Origin: DATMRF01 sp035566435
GTDB lineage: Bacteria; Verrucomicrobiota; Verrucomicrobiia; Limisphaerales; UBA8199
Reading direction: 5' to 3'
DNA: 35,274 nucleotides
Assembly (NCBI GenBank): GCA_035566435.1
Contig: DATMRF010000126.1
Location: 1-35,274, forward strand
Shown here: piece by piece, positions 1 to 7,516 of the stretch
Numbering within the stretch: the stretch's first letter is position 1
Layout: each line of letters opens with the position of its first letter
The notes under the pieces: model-generated
What the model was told of the DNA's origin: nothing
The model's input: only the letters and a program-made list of their open reading frames with translations
The model's database searches: none
Translations under genes and position numbers: made by a program

Positions 1-131
1 ACCTCTATGACCATAGATGGAGCCGCGGATGCCCCACTTTGCTCACTCACCTCGGAACCCTTAACCAAATGTTCCGCCACCACTTCGAACTCGAACTAAA
101 CCCGGAAATCTTCCTGACACAAAATTTTTGA
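1..131 (+). CDS. 3' end of an unidentified protein (partial)
   Basis: An open frame runs in from the left edge (codons starting at position 3) and ends at a TGA at 129-131, giving about 42 C-terminal residues. The peptide contains THLGTLNQMFRHHFELELN and reads like natural protein, whereas frame 2 stops at once and frame 1 gives a Ser/Thr/Ala-rich peptide. No family could be recognised from so short a tail. The gene could be any cytoplasmic protein; a transposase tail was considered but no motif supports it. Tandem repeats begin 30 bp downstream, so this stop appears to be the gene's natural end. Confidence 0.4.
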   Translation, partial: LYDHRWSRGCPTLLTHLGTLNQMFRHHFELELNPEIFLTQNF

Positions 132-160
132 CAACGACCCACCTCTGTCCGTAGCGGCAC

Positions 161-210
161 CTATCGGGAGCTATCGGGACCTATCGGGAGCTATCGGGAG
201 CTATCGGGAG
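161..210. repeat. five tandem copies of a 10-bp unit
   Basis: Five head-to-tail copies of the decamer ctatcgggag occupy this stretch; only the second differs (last base c instead of g). It lies between the partial gene ending at 131 and the LysM gene. The unit length, though not the sequence, matches other decamer arrays in the window at 17851-17900 and 18594-18671. Confidence 0.9.
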
Positions 211-243
211 CAAAACCGACATTCCGCGCGGAGATTATCACCT

Positions 244-282
244 CTTTGTGCCTTTTCGTGCCTTCTTGTGGCCATTCCGTCC
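244..282 (+). repeat. dispersed 39-bp 'phrase' repeat, copy 1
   Basis: A 39-bp segment built on gtgcctt steps (core ttcgtgccttcttgtggcc) recurs at 18462-18500 with 37 of 39 bases identical and in the same orientation. Diverged relatives occur at 1195-1265 and 21071-21100. It lies in the spacer before the LysM gene and is not part of a credible reading frame. The remaining spacer, 283-466, holds a TATAAT at 396-401 without a convincing -35 partner and nothing else I can identify. Confidence 0.85.
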
Positions 283-466
283 TCCCATAAAAAACGAATC
301 CTTCTCTCTTCCGCGCCAAACCGCAGTTCAGGAGCGCACTCCGCACTCCGTGCGAACCCAGGAATTTTCTAGCGGCGGCAGTGCGCCTGCAGGCTTATAA
401 TACCGGCATGGTCCGGAAAACCCAAGTTCAAGTAGCTCAATGCCACATTGGTGGCTTCCGTTAAGT

Positions 467-970
467 ATGGCCAATTTTGGACCGATTATCCCTCCCGACT
501 CGCCGTTGGCCCTCCCGGACAAAAATCGCCTCCGCAAACGAATTGTGATTTTTGGCAGCTTCGCGGCGACGACCTTAGGCATCATGGCCGTGGCCCTGCA
601 GGGCTGCAATGGACCGGCCGGCAAAGCTGTGGAGCAAGCCGGCGTGACGAACCCTCTCCCGGTCTTCGATTCGCCGGCCAACGCACCTGCGGTCATCGAG
701 GCCAATGTGACACCCGCCCCGCCGTCCGCCACTGCCAGGTCAAACCCCTCACGGCCCATGTTCACCGGCAGCCGGCCTTACAAAATAGCCAAAGGAGATA
801 ATTTTGATACGCTGGCGAAGAAATTTCATATTCCGGTAAAAGCGCTCGAGGATGCGAACCCGGGCCTGGAACCCAAGAAACTGCAAATCGACCAGGTCAT
901 TCAGATCCCGATCGTATCGGCCCCGGCGGCGGGTTCGGTTTCACAGTCGGGCGCGGTAACCAGCCGGTGA
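467..970 (+). CDS. LysM-domain membrane-anchored or lipoprotein
   Basis: Encodes 167 residues from the ATG at 467; an in-frame ATG at 440 would add nine. A basic n-region (KNRLRKR) is followed by a hydrophobic stretch ending in VALQGC, which fits a lipobox imperfectly (Gln at -2), so the protein is either a lipoprotein or held by an uncleaved N-terminal helix. A Pro/Ala-rich linker leads to one C-terminal LysM domain, from YKIAKGDNFDTLAKKF to LQIDQVIQIPI. LysM folds bind N-acetylglucosamine in peptidoglycan, so a cell-wall anchoring role in the periplasm is likely. No enzymatic domain is visible. The next gene is about 300 bp away, so co-transcription is unclear. Confidence 0.8.
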   Translation: MANFGPIIPPDSPLALPDKNRLRKRIVIFGSFAATTLGIMAVALQGCNGPAGKAVEQAGVTNPLPVFDSPANAPAVIEANVTPAPPSATARSNPSRPMFTGSRPYKIAKGDNFDTLAKKFHIPVKALEDANPGLEPKKLQIDQVIQIPIVSAPAAGSVSQSGAVTSR

Positions 971-1274
971 GTTGATAAAGCGCACGGCCGGCTTGCGCTC
1001 ACCGCCTTCCGGTCGCGTGAAGTCGATTCGACACCGCTCCTCCGGCCTGACTTGCCGGCTCGCACAAGCCTCGCGACACCAATCCCTTATTGACTTTAGC
1101 GGACATGCCTCTCAGCCTTTTTCCAATATGCTCGACGGCCTGGTAATGGTCCGACTTCGTACTCTCCTGCCCGAACTGCACGCCGCGCGGAAGGCGATGG
1201 CCGCGAGAAGGCACAATAAGGCACGAGAACACGTTTTCTGGCGCCATTTCGCGCCTTTTTCGGGCCATTCTCCT
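971..1274. other. spacer with inverted phrase repeat
   Basis: This stretch is open in the frame of the downstream hydrolase but reads as Arg/Ser/His-rich non-coding-like peptide. From 1195 to 1265 it holds two diverged copies of the window's gtgcctt phrase facing each other (ggccgcgagaaggcac on the left, gcgcctttttcgggcc on the right), forming an imperfect hairpin. Because this repeat is intergenic elsewhere in the window, I place the downstream start codon after it. No clear promoter was found. Confidence 0.55.
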
Positions 1275-2876
1275 TTGCCCGATTGCGTGGCTGCTTCCCT
1301 TCTTGCAGCGTTCCTCCTCGCGACGTTTACCTGCAGTTGCCTCAGCTCAGGGGTAACCGTCATCACCCACGGCTATAACAGCGACGTCAACGGCTGGGTC
1401 ACTGGAATGGCGGATGCCATCCCTGCTTATCCCACTTTCCCTGGAACCAATGTCACCACTTACAAAGTCACGCTCACGACCGACGGGAACGGAAACTACT
1501 TTTACCAGGTCTCGCGGACGAATGGCGTCGCCCCCTTTGTTTCGAAATCGGGCGAGATCATTGTCAAACTCGACTGGAGCCAGATGGCAGGCGGCACCGG
1601 CACCTACGACTTGAGCACCTATGATGTGGCGTGGGCCGCAAGCTGGGTGCTGCTGCAGACCAACACAATTGCAGAGCTGAACGGTCATGCCTTGGCGGAG
1701 CTGCCCATCCACCTGGTAGGCCACAGCCGGGGCGGTTCGCTCGTGGCCGAAATCAGCCGCCTGCTCGGGACCAACGGAGTTTGGATTGACCACCTGACGA
1801 CCCTGGATCCGCATCCTCTCAACAACGACGGCAACACTGACCCTTTCTTTCCCACCGATGCTTCGGCGAACCACATCTACGCGAACGTTCTGTTCGGCGA
1901 CAACTACTGGCAGAATCTCGCTAGCGGGTTTTTCGATCCCACCGGCGAGGCGGTTTCGGGCGCCTACAATCGCCAATTGACGACCCTCCCGGGCGGCTAC
2001 AACAACACGTCATCGGTTTCGCCGTATCACTCCAACGTTCACCTTTGGTATCACGGAACGGCTTCCCTGACCACCCCGACGAGCGACACCGAGGCGTCCA
2101 TCAGCAGCAGTGAGAGGCAGACTTGGTGGACCGGCTATGAAGAGCAAGGCACAAACGCCGGCTTCGAATACAGTCTTATCGGCCGCGGAAATCGTCTGAG
2201 CACCGACCAGCCAGTCGGGCCGGGTTTTCCGGCCATCAGGGATGGAAATAATCAATGGTGGGACTTGGGCGCCGGCACTTCGAGCAACCGGACCCCGCTC
2301 TCCTCTAACAGCGGCCAATGGCCCAATATCATTAAATTCAACCTCGCCGGGACAAACGTCGTGACCGCCGGGACCGCGGTCGCGACAAAGTTCTATTACC
2401 AATATGGAGGAGCTTTCTCCAACATCGCATATCAAATCTACCTGGATCCGGATTCCAATCCCTATAACTCAAACGCAACCTCGGTCCTGCAGGGTTCGCT
2501 GACAAACACGGGAACGGGCTCTGTTTACGCGATGAACGCTAACCTGGACGCTTCGGCCGTTGCCCCGGGCACCTACAAAATGTATGCCGCAATCTCTGAC
2601 GGGGCACACACGCGCTACCTGTACGCTCCTGACCCGGTACAAATAATTCTCGGCCGCCAAGCCCCGATTCTGGACATCGCAGGCTCGCTCTCGACGAAGT
2701 TCCGCATTGGGATAACCGGCATCCCGGGTGAGACGGTCGTGCTCCAGAGTTCCATCAGCCTCCAAAGCTGGCTGCCTGTCGCGACGAACACTCTGACTTC
2801 GGGCCGGTGGGTTTATACCAACGCTTCGCCAGCCAGTGGCTCCGCTCTTTTCTACCGGGCCGTTCTCAGTCCCTGA
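1275..2876 (+). CDS. secreted lipase-like alpha/beta hydrolase with C-terminal FYR module
   Basis: Predicted secreted alpha/beta hydrolase. The preferred start is a TTG at 1275, giving 533 residues and a hydrophobic signal (VAASLLAAFLLATF) directly at the N-terminus; the frame is open back to 972, with ATGs at 1128, 1146 and 1197 as alternatives. ITHGYNSDVNGW resembles the oxyanion-hole strand of lipases. GHSRGG is the nucleophile elbow with the catalytic Ser, TTLDPHPL offers the acid, and YHSNVHLWYH supplies candidate catalytic His. The C-terminal half is beta-rich and ends in a module (VVLQSSISLQSWLPV, later LFYRAVLSP) shared with three other secreted proteins here. Substrate unknown; lipase or esterase activity is inferred from motif order. 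A hairpin follows the stop. Confidence 0.75.
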   Translation: MPDCVAASLLAAFLLATFTCSCLSSGVTVITHGYNSDVNGWVTGMADAIPAYPTFPGTNVTTYKVTLTTDGNGNYFYQVSRTNGVAPFVSKSGEIIVKLDWSQMAGGTGTYDLSTYDVAWAASWVLLQTNTIAELNGHALAELPIHLVGHSRGGSLVAEISRLLGTNGVWIDHLTTLDPHPLNNDGNTDPFFPTDASANHIYANVLFGDNYWQNLASGFFDPTGEAVSGAYNRQLTTLPGGYNNTSSVSPYHSNVHLWYHGTASLTTPTSDTEASISSSERQTWWTGYEEQGTNAGFEYSLIGRGNRLSTDQPVGPGFPAIRDGNNQWWDLGAGTSSNRTPLSSNSGQWPNIIKFNLAGTNVVTAGTAVATKFYYQYGGAFSNIAYQIYLDPDSNPYNSNATSVLQGSLTNTGTGSVYAMNANLDASAVAPGTYKMYAAISDGAHTRYLYAPDPVQIILGRQAPILDIAGSLSTKFRIGITGIPGETVVLQSSISLQSWLPVATNTLTSGRWVYTNASPASGSALFYRAVLSP

Positions 2877-3198
2877 GTCCAGCCACTTGACAAACTCTCA
2901 ATTTGTGAGATGGCTGGATCAGCAGTAAATGCAGCCTAAGTTGGCTTTCCTTCCTGAAGGCTAACGCGGGGGACCCGGATTCCTCGAACACCTGTTCGAG
3001 GACGGGGCGAACGGCCGCGGGTAACCGTGGCCAAGGTCACTTCCTGGACCGAGCCCGTCAGCTAACCTCGCCGGCGATGGGAAGGGCGATCCTCTAGGAT
3101 CCCGCCGAGCGGGATTCGCATGTTCACCCCGTTTGAAACAGCGCTGCGCGCTTGGCGCGGCGATACCGTAGCGGTGTGCAGCGACATCGGAGATCGGT
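2877..3198. other. spacer rich in hairpins between hydrolase and flotillin genes
   Basis: Directly after the hydrolase stop, 2878-2918 forms an imperfect stem (tccagcca with tggctgga at its base, mismatches inside) that may end transcription, although no T-run follows. At 2981-3002 there is a perfect 10-bp inverted repeat (tcctcgaaca, then tgttcgagga) with a 2-base centre. A smaller cccgc/gcggg pair follows near 3103-3115. No convincing gene is present. The GGAG at 3189-3192 sits six bases before the flotillin ATG. Confidence 0.5.
2878..2918 (+). terminator. possible terminator hairpin after hydrolase gene
   Basis: Imperfect inverted repeat starting two bases after the hydrolase stop codon; the outer 8 bp (tccagcca/tggctgga) pair perfectly and 14 of 17 bases pair over the arm. 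There is no downstream T-run, so it could instead stabilise the 3' end. Confidence 0.35.
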
Positions 3199-5007
3199 AT
3201 GAATACAATGATGATGTTAATGGAACTGGGGCCCGTCCAATTCGGGGTGACGGTACTCGTGCTGCTCGGTCTGGCGTCAGTTGGGCCGTTGATGCTGGGC
3301 GCGGTTTTGATCCGCGAACGGCAAGTCGGGATCGTGGTCAAGAAATTCGGCGGACGTTCCTTGCCGCCGTGCCGGTTGCTCGCGCTCGCGGGTGAAGCCG
3401 GCTATCAGGCCGACACCTTGGCCCCGGGGCTGCACTTTGGATTCTTCCGCTGGCAGTACCGGATCAACAAGGTCCCGGTAACCGTTGTGCCTCAAGGCGA
3501 GATCGCGCTCGTCGTCGCAGCCGACGGCGCCGCGATTCCGTCCGCTCGCATCCTCGGCAAAATCGTCGATTGCGACAATTATCAGGACGCGCGCAAGTTC
3601 CTGGTGAATGGCGGCGAAAAAGGCCGTCAACTTGGGATTCTCACGGCCGGCACATACCGGATCAACACAGCGTTGTTCACGGTCATCACGTCGGTCGCCG
3701 CGCCGGAACACGAGATGGATGCCGCCCAATTGCACATCCATCGCGTCGAACCGGATATGGTCGGCATCGTGACCGCGCTGGATGGGCGGCCGATTGAAGC
3801 CGGTGAAATCGCCGGACCGATGGTCGGCGGCCACGAAAACTTCCAGAACGCGCAGGCGTTCCTGGATGGCGGCGGACGGCGCGGCCTGCAGGAGCAAATC
3901 CTGCTCTCAGGCACGTGGAACCTGAACCCCTGGTTCGTCCAGGTCGAGCAGGTGCCGATGGTGCAAATCCCGATCGGCTACGTCGGCGTGGTCATCTCCT
4001 TCGTCGGCAAAGCCCACGTGGATGTTAGTGGCCTCGAATTCAAGCACGGCGACCTCGTCGAACCGGGCCACAAAGGCGTCTGGGTGACGCCTCTCTATCC
4101 CGGCAAACACCCGCTGAATACCCGGGTGATGAAAGTCGAGTTGGTGCCGACCACCAACATCGTGCTCAACTGGGCGACCCGTAGCGAGGCGCACCATTAC
4201 GATGAGAAACTCTCGTCCATTACGGTGCGCTCGAACGACGGGTTCGCCTTCAGCCTGGACGTCGCGCAGATCATCCACGTCGGTGCTTTGGATGCTCCGA
4301 AGGTGATCTCCCGCGTCGGTTTGATGCAGAACCTGGTGGACCACGTCCTGCAGCCGATCGTCGGAAATTACTTCCGTAACTCCGCCCAGGATTACACGGT
4401 ACTGGACTTCCTGGGCGCGCGCAGCCAGCGGCAGTCCGATGCCGCGGAGCATATTCGCAAGGCGCTGGACGCTTACGATGTGCAGGCTATTGACACGTTG
4501 ATCGGCGACATCAATCCGCCGGCGCAGCTCATGCAAACTCAGACGGATCGCAAGATCGCCGAGGAGCAGCGCAAGACGTACGAGATGCAGGAAACGGCTC
4601 AAAAACAGCGCCAGCAACTGGTCAGGCAGACCTCGCTGGCGGATATCCAGCAGCAGGTGGTTGGCGCTGAGCAAGGCGTCAACATTGCCGAGCTGCAGGC
4701 GAACGCGCAGGTGAAGCAGGCCACCGGTGAAGCCGAAGCGGTGCGTCTGCGAGCCCACGGCGAAGCCGAAGCGATTCGCGCGACCGGCGAGGCGAAAGCC
4801 GAGGCGTATCGCGCTGGGGTGGCATCCCTGGGCGCCCAGCCTTACACGATGATGCAGCTCATGCAAATCGTCGGCGAGCGCAACGTGCGCATCGTGCCGG
4901 ACGTCGCCGTCAGCGGCACCAACGCCAACCCGGGCCTGGTCGATGGCTTGCTCGGATTGATGGTGCGCAGCCAGTCAAACGGCCATCAGCAAGCTAAACC
5001 CGCCTGA
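3199..5007 (+). CDS. flotillin-like SPFH/band-7 protein with repeated N-terminal region
   Basis: A 602-residue membrane protein. One hydrophobic segment (about residues 14-37) anchors it. About residues 40-320 contain four related segments in which an ...VGIV...G motif leads to a ...PG.H or ...GTY/GTW.(I/L)N motif; the second (about 92-163) and third (about 182-250) share an ALDG/AADG...NFQ(N)AQ.FL..GG..G pattern. A band-7 region follows (SSITVRSNDGFAFSLDVAQI). After it comes an Ala/Glu/Gln-rich coiled coil with AEAxRxxGEAEA repeats typical of flotillins, then a short tail. SPFH proteins oligomerise and organise membrane microdomains. The start is supported by GGAG six bases upstream. It ends at a hairpin shared with the convergent pseudouridine synthase gene. 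Confidence 0.85.
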   Translation: MNTMMMLMELGPVQFGVTVLVLLGLASVGPLMLGAVLIRERQVGIVVKKFGGRSLPPCRLLALAGEAGYQADTLAPGLHFGFFRWQYRINKVPVTVVPQGEIALVVAADGAAIPSARILGKIVDCDNYQDARKFLVNGGEKGRQLGILTAGTYRINTALFTVITSVAAPEHEMDAAQLHIHRVEPDMVGIVTALDGRPIEAGEIAGPMVGGHENFQNAQAFLDGGGRRGLQEQILLSGTWNLNPWFVQVEQVPMVQIPIGYVGVVISFVGKAHVDVSGLEFKHGDLVEPGHKGVWVTPLYPGKHPLNTRVMKVELVPTTNIVLNWATRSEAHHYDEKLSSITVRSNDGFAFSLDVAQIIHVGALDAPKVISRVGLMQNLVDHVLQPIVGNYFRNSAQDYTVLDFLGARSQRQSDAAEHIRKALDAYDVQAIDTLIGDINPPAQLMQTQTDRKIAEEQRKTYEMQETAQKQRQQLVRQTSLADIQQQVVGAEQGVNIAELQANAQVKQATGEAEAVRLRAHGEAEAIRATGEAKAEAYRAGVASLGAQPYTMMQLMQIVGERNVRIVPDVAVSGTNANPGLVDGLLGLMVRSQSNGHQQAKPA

Positions 5008-5034
5008 CGCTCGGTTGACCGGTTCGAAACAACT

Positions 5035-5063
5035 TGCAGCGGCGGCCAGTTACCGCCGCTGCA
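5035..5063. terminator. convergent terminator hairpin
   Basis: Perfect 11-bp inverted repeat (tgcagcggcgg and ccgccgctgca) with a 7-base loop, placed between the convergent flotillin (+) and pseudouridine synthase (-) genes and overlapping the last codons of the latter. The very stable GC stem and its position suit a bidirectional terminator. Neither side has a long T-run. Confidence 0.55.
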
Positions 5064-5823
5064 GGCTTGTTCCGGACTCACACTGACGAATCTCCTGTTG
5101 GGTTAACCGGCGGAATTCTCCCTTTGCCAGGTTTCCGAGCGGCAGTTCTCCTATTGCGACACGCACCAGGCGCAGGACGTTTACTCCCAGAGCGGCCAGC
5201 AACCGCCGGATGTGTCGGTTCTTCCCTTCGTCGAGCACTACTTCGAGCCAACTCGTGCTCGTGCCGCGACGCAACACGCTCACCCGTTTGGCGACCAAAA
5301 AGTCTTCCTCGACCTGGATTCCGGAGGTCAGGCGCTGAACCAGTGCAGCGTCCGCGATGCAATCCACCTGCACGTGGTAGGTCTTCTCCAAGTGACTCAA
5401 CGGATCCGTGATTCGCGCAGTCCACTCGGTGTCGTTAGATAACAGCAGCAGACCTTCGCTGGCTTTGTCCAATCGGCCAACCGGGGCGACAAACGGCAGG
5501 TCCGCTCCCTCCAGGCATTCGTAAACCGTTGGCCGTCCTTGCTCGTCGGCGGCGGTGGTGACCAGGCCGCGCGGTTTGTTCAACATAAGATAGACCTTGG
5601 CCGCGCTCCCGATCGCCTGGCCGTCCACAGTGAGCCGATCCCGGTTCAGAGCGACGCGCCACTCAGGGTCGCGGCGAACCGCCCCGTTCACAGCCACGCG
5701 CCCCGCGAGGATCAACTGCCGCCCCTGGCTCCGCGAACAAAATCCAAGCTTGGAAAGTGCCCGTGCCAGGCCGGTGCTCGGGCCGGTCGGACGGCTGGCG
5801 TGCCTGTATCGAAACGGTCGCAT
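5050..5823 (-). CDS. RsuA/RluB-family pseudouridine synthase
   Basis: About 257 residues. An N-terminal S4 RNA-binding domain (GLARALSKLGFCSRSQGRQ, later GRVAVNGAV) is followed by the catalytic domain with the family signature GRLDKASEGLLLLSND, whose Asp is the nucleophile. These enzymes isomerise specific uridines in rRNA, or in tRNA for RluF/RluE relatives; which site this one modifies cannot be read from sequence. The ATG at 5823 is chosen. A GTG at 5856 would overlap the stop of the upstream exonuclease gene as GTGA, so translational coupling with a slightly longer N-terminus is possible. It is the second gene of a two-gene minus-strand unit and ends at the 5035-5063 hairpin. Confidence 0.88.
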   Translation of the reverse strand: MRPFRYRHASRPTGPSTGLARALSKLGFCSRSQGRQLILAGRVAVNGAVRRDPEWRVALNRDRLTVDGQAIGSAAKVYLMLNKPRGLVTTAADEQGRPTVYECLEGADLPFVAPVGRLDKASEGLLLLSNDTEWTARITDPLSHLEKTYHVQVDCIADAALVQRLTSGIQVEEDFLVAKRVSVLRRGTSTSWLEVVLDEGKNRHIRRLLAALGVNVLRLVRVAIGELPLGNLAKGEFRRLTQQEIRQCESGTSLQRR

Positions 5824-5852
5824 TTCTAAAACCGGTGCAGCAGCGCCGCGGT

Positions 5853-6410
5853 TCACCAGTCCACTGGCACGCTCAATTTCTTGCCAAAACGATTATGATA
5901 ATGGAGTCGCCGGTTCTGGACACCGTATTGATGCACCAGCCGGGTAATCTTCACGTCGTAGCAGCAATACTCCGCAATTTCGAGCAGCTTGCCTTCCTTG
6001 AACCATTGAATGGCCTGCAGTCCTTCAGCGGTCTTCTCGACGCCGAAGGTTGCCGTCGCGATGGAATCAAGCGAGAGCCGGTGTTGCAGGCGTTCCTGAA
6101 GGTCCACGAGCATATCGAGCGTCGGCAACTGGCGCAGGTCAAACGCGGTGTAGCCGTGCAGCACTTCGTAATCGAACCTCAGGTTGTTGAAGCCCACAAC
6201 GAGATCCGCCCGCTGCAAATCCTTGATCAGATCATTAACCTGTTTCTCCCCATAAATCCGATACTCACCGGACTTGGTCCCGTAAGTGACGCCGATACTC
6301 ATGCCCATGCGGCTGATCTTGTCCCAGCCGCCGACTTCCTCGGCCGACTTTTGCGTTTCCAGATCGAAATAAACGATGTTCTTCATCCGCGATTCATCTT
6401 GCGCCTGCAT
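5853..6410 (-). CDS. DEDD-type 3'-5' exonuclease-like protein (RNase H fold)
   Basis: 185 residues. Motif I is IVYFDLETQ near the N-terminus, motif II lies around VVGFNNLRFDYEVL, and motif III is YCCYDVKITRLV, so the acidic residues of a DnaQ-like DEDD fold are in order. The protein is a lone domain of the YprB type (RNase_H_2), found elsewhere fused to or beside helicases. A nucleic-acid exonuclease is the best guess, with RNA or DNA substrate unknown. The ATG at 6410 has AGG about seven bases upstream; ATG at 6386 is the alternative and lies closer to motif I. Its end touches the pseudouridine synthase gene, suggesting one transcript. Confidence 0.72.
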   Translation of the reverse strand: MQAQDESRMKNIVYFDLETQKSAEEVGGWDKISRMGMSIGVTYGTKSGEYRIYGEKQVNDLIKDLQRADLVVGFNNLRFDYEVLHGYTAFDLRQLPTLDMLVDLQERLQHRLSLDSIATATFGVEKTAEGLQAIQWFKEGKLLEIAEYCCYDVKITRLVHQYGVQNRRLHYHNRFGKKLSVPVDW

Positions 6411-6490
6411 CTTACCTGGGCCGGCAAAAAGGGGAAGCGAGGAGATGAAAAGTTACACGCAGATATCAAACTTTCGCGCAAAGGCGTTGG

Positions 6491-6571
6491 GTACGGGGCG
6501 GGGACGGCCACGTCCCCGTAGAACGCCCCTGACGCCGTTCGCTCGGGGACCTGGCCGTCCCCGCCCCGTAC
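6491..6571. repeat. 81-bp hairpin element with 28-bp arms
   Basis: Arms 6491-6518 and 6544-6571 are inverted repeats matching at 27 of 28 bases, around a 25-base loop. Each arm holds a smaller palindrome-like core (ggggacggccacgtcccc). The element lies between the divergent exonuclease and MlaE-like genes and is gene-free. It resembles a REP or MITE-type unit; no transposase or obvious target-site duplication is seen. Confidence 0.85.
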
Positions 6572-6655
6572 CGAGACGCAAGCGCGTGGCGTCACAATAT
6601 CCGGCGCCATAAAATCCGCTTTGACCCGCCGCCGGCCAATTCGTACGCTGCCTGC

Positions 6656-7516
6656 GTGCAAACAGGCAAGGCCAGCGCTTTCAATACGCCCCGGGCGCGC
6701 TTTGCGTTGCGCATCCCGCTGCCGCCCTCAGTCACACATTATTTCGGCCGCAAGCTCTTCCTGTTTCTGCTCACCATTCAGGGGTTGGGCGCCTTCGGGC
6801 TTATTACTCTGGGGGTGATCCTCACCAAGTTCCGCGTTGCGCGGCACGTGGTGTGGCCCATGGTGTTCCAGGAAACAGCCCGCGCCGGCTTGCGGCTGCT
6901 GCCTATGTTCCTTTTCATGGCGGCGGCGCTTGGGCTGTTGGTGATTGGCCAAAGCGTTTCCTGGCTCACCCGCGTCGGCGCGATCCAATACCTGGGCACG
7001 ATCATGGTTATCGTGGTCGTCAGGGAATTAGGGCCACTCCTGGCAGCGCTGCTGGTGCTCGCGCGCATCGGCACGGCCAACGTCGTCGAACTCGGCACGG
7101 CGCGAGCGACGGGTGAGGTCGAGGCCCTCGAAGCGCTGGGGATCGACCCGATCCATTACCTGGTGGTGCCGCGGGTGATCGGGTTGGCGCTGGGGGTGTT
7201 CTCGCTTACCGTCTATTTGATCATCGGCGCCGTCCTGAGCGGTTATCTCTGGGCTTTCTTGCAGGACGTTCCGCTGCGGCCGGGCGACTATTTCCGCCAA
7301 TTGACCGGCGCTCTCAGCGGGACGGATTTTGCCCTGCTGGCTCTCAAGACCCTCGCGTTCGGATTCATCATCGCGCTGGTCAGTTGTTATCACGGCCTCG
7401 CCCAGCCGTTGCGGCTGGAGGAAGTGTCCTCGGCCACGGTGCGAGCGGTCGCACAAAGCATCATCGCCTGCGTGCTGCTCGACGCGTTGTTCATTATCAT
7501 TTATCTCTCCGCCTGA
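6656..7516 (+). CDS. mlaE: MlaE-family ABC transporter permease
   Basis: 286 residues from a GTG start. An N-terminal amphipathic stretch is followed by about five to six hydrophobic segments. The conserved VVRELGPLLAALLVLARIGTA region and GTARATGEVEALEALGIDP (coupling segment toward the ATPase) are typical of the MlaE/YrbE/Ttg2B family. These permeases work with an MCE protein and an ATPase to move phospholipids between inner and outer membrane. The stop overlaps the next gene's ATG (TGATG), so translation is coupled to the MlaF-like ATPase. Confidence in the family is high; direction of transport and exact lipid are unknown. Confidence 0.9.
   Translation: MQTGKASAFNTPRARFALRIPLPPSVTHYFGRKLFLFLLTIQGLGAFGLITLGVILTKFRVARHVVWPMVFQETARAGLRLLPMFLFMAAALGLLVIGQSVSWLTRVGAIQYLGTIMVIVVVRELGPLLAALLVLARIGTANVVELGTARATGEVEALEALGIDPIHYLVVPRVIGLALGVFSLTVYLIIGAVLSGYLWAFLQDVPLRPGDYFRQLTGALSGTDFALLALKTLAFGFIIALVSCYHGLAQPLRLEEVSSATVRAVAQSIIACVLLDALFIIIYLSA

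Noticed and set aside
161..210. Possible CRISPR array
   Set aside because: Units are 10 bp and contiguous without spacers, and no cas gene is present.
396..401. TATAAT as a -10 promoter box for the LysM gene
   Set aside because: No matching -35 element at 16-18 bp upstream; kept only as a mention in the spacer.
3907..4866. 319-residue minus-strand frame
   Set aside because: Antisense shadow of the flotillin-like coiled coil; His/Arg/Leu-rich with no family motifs.
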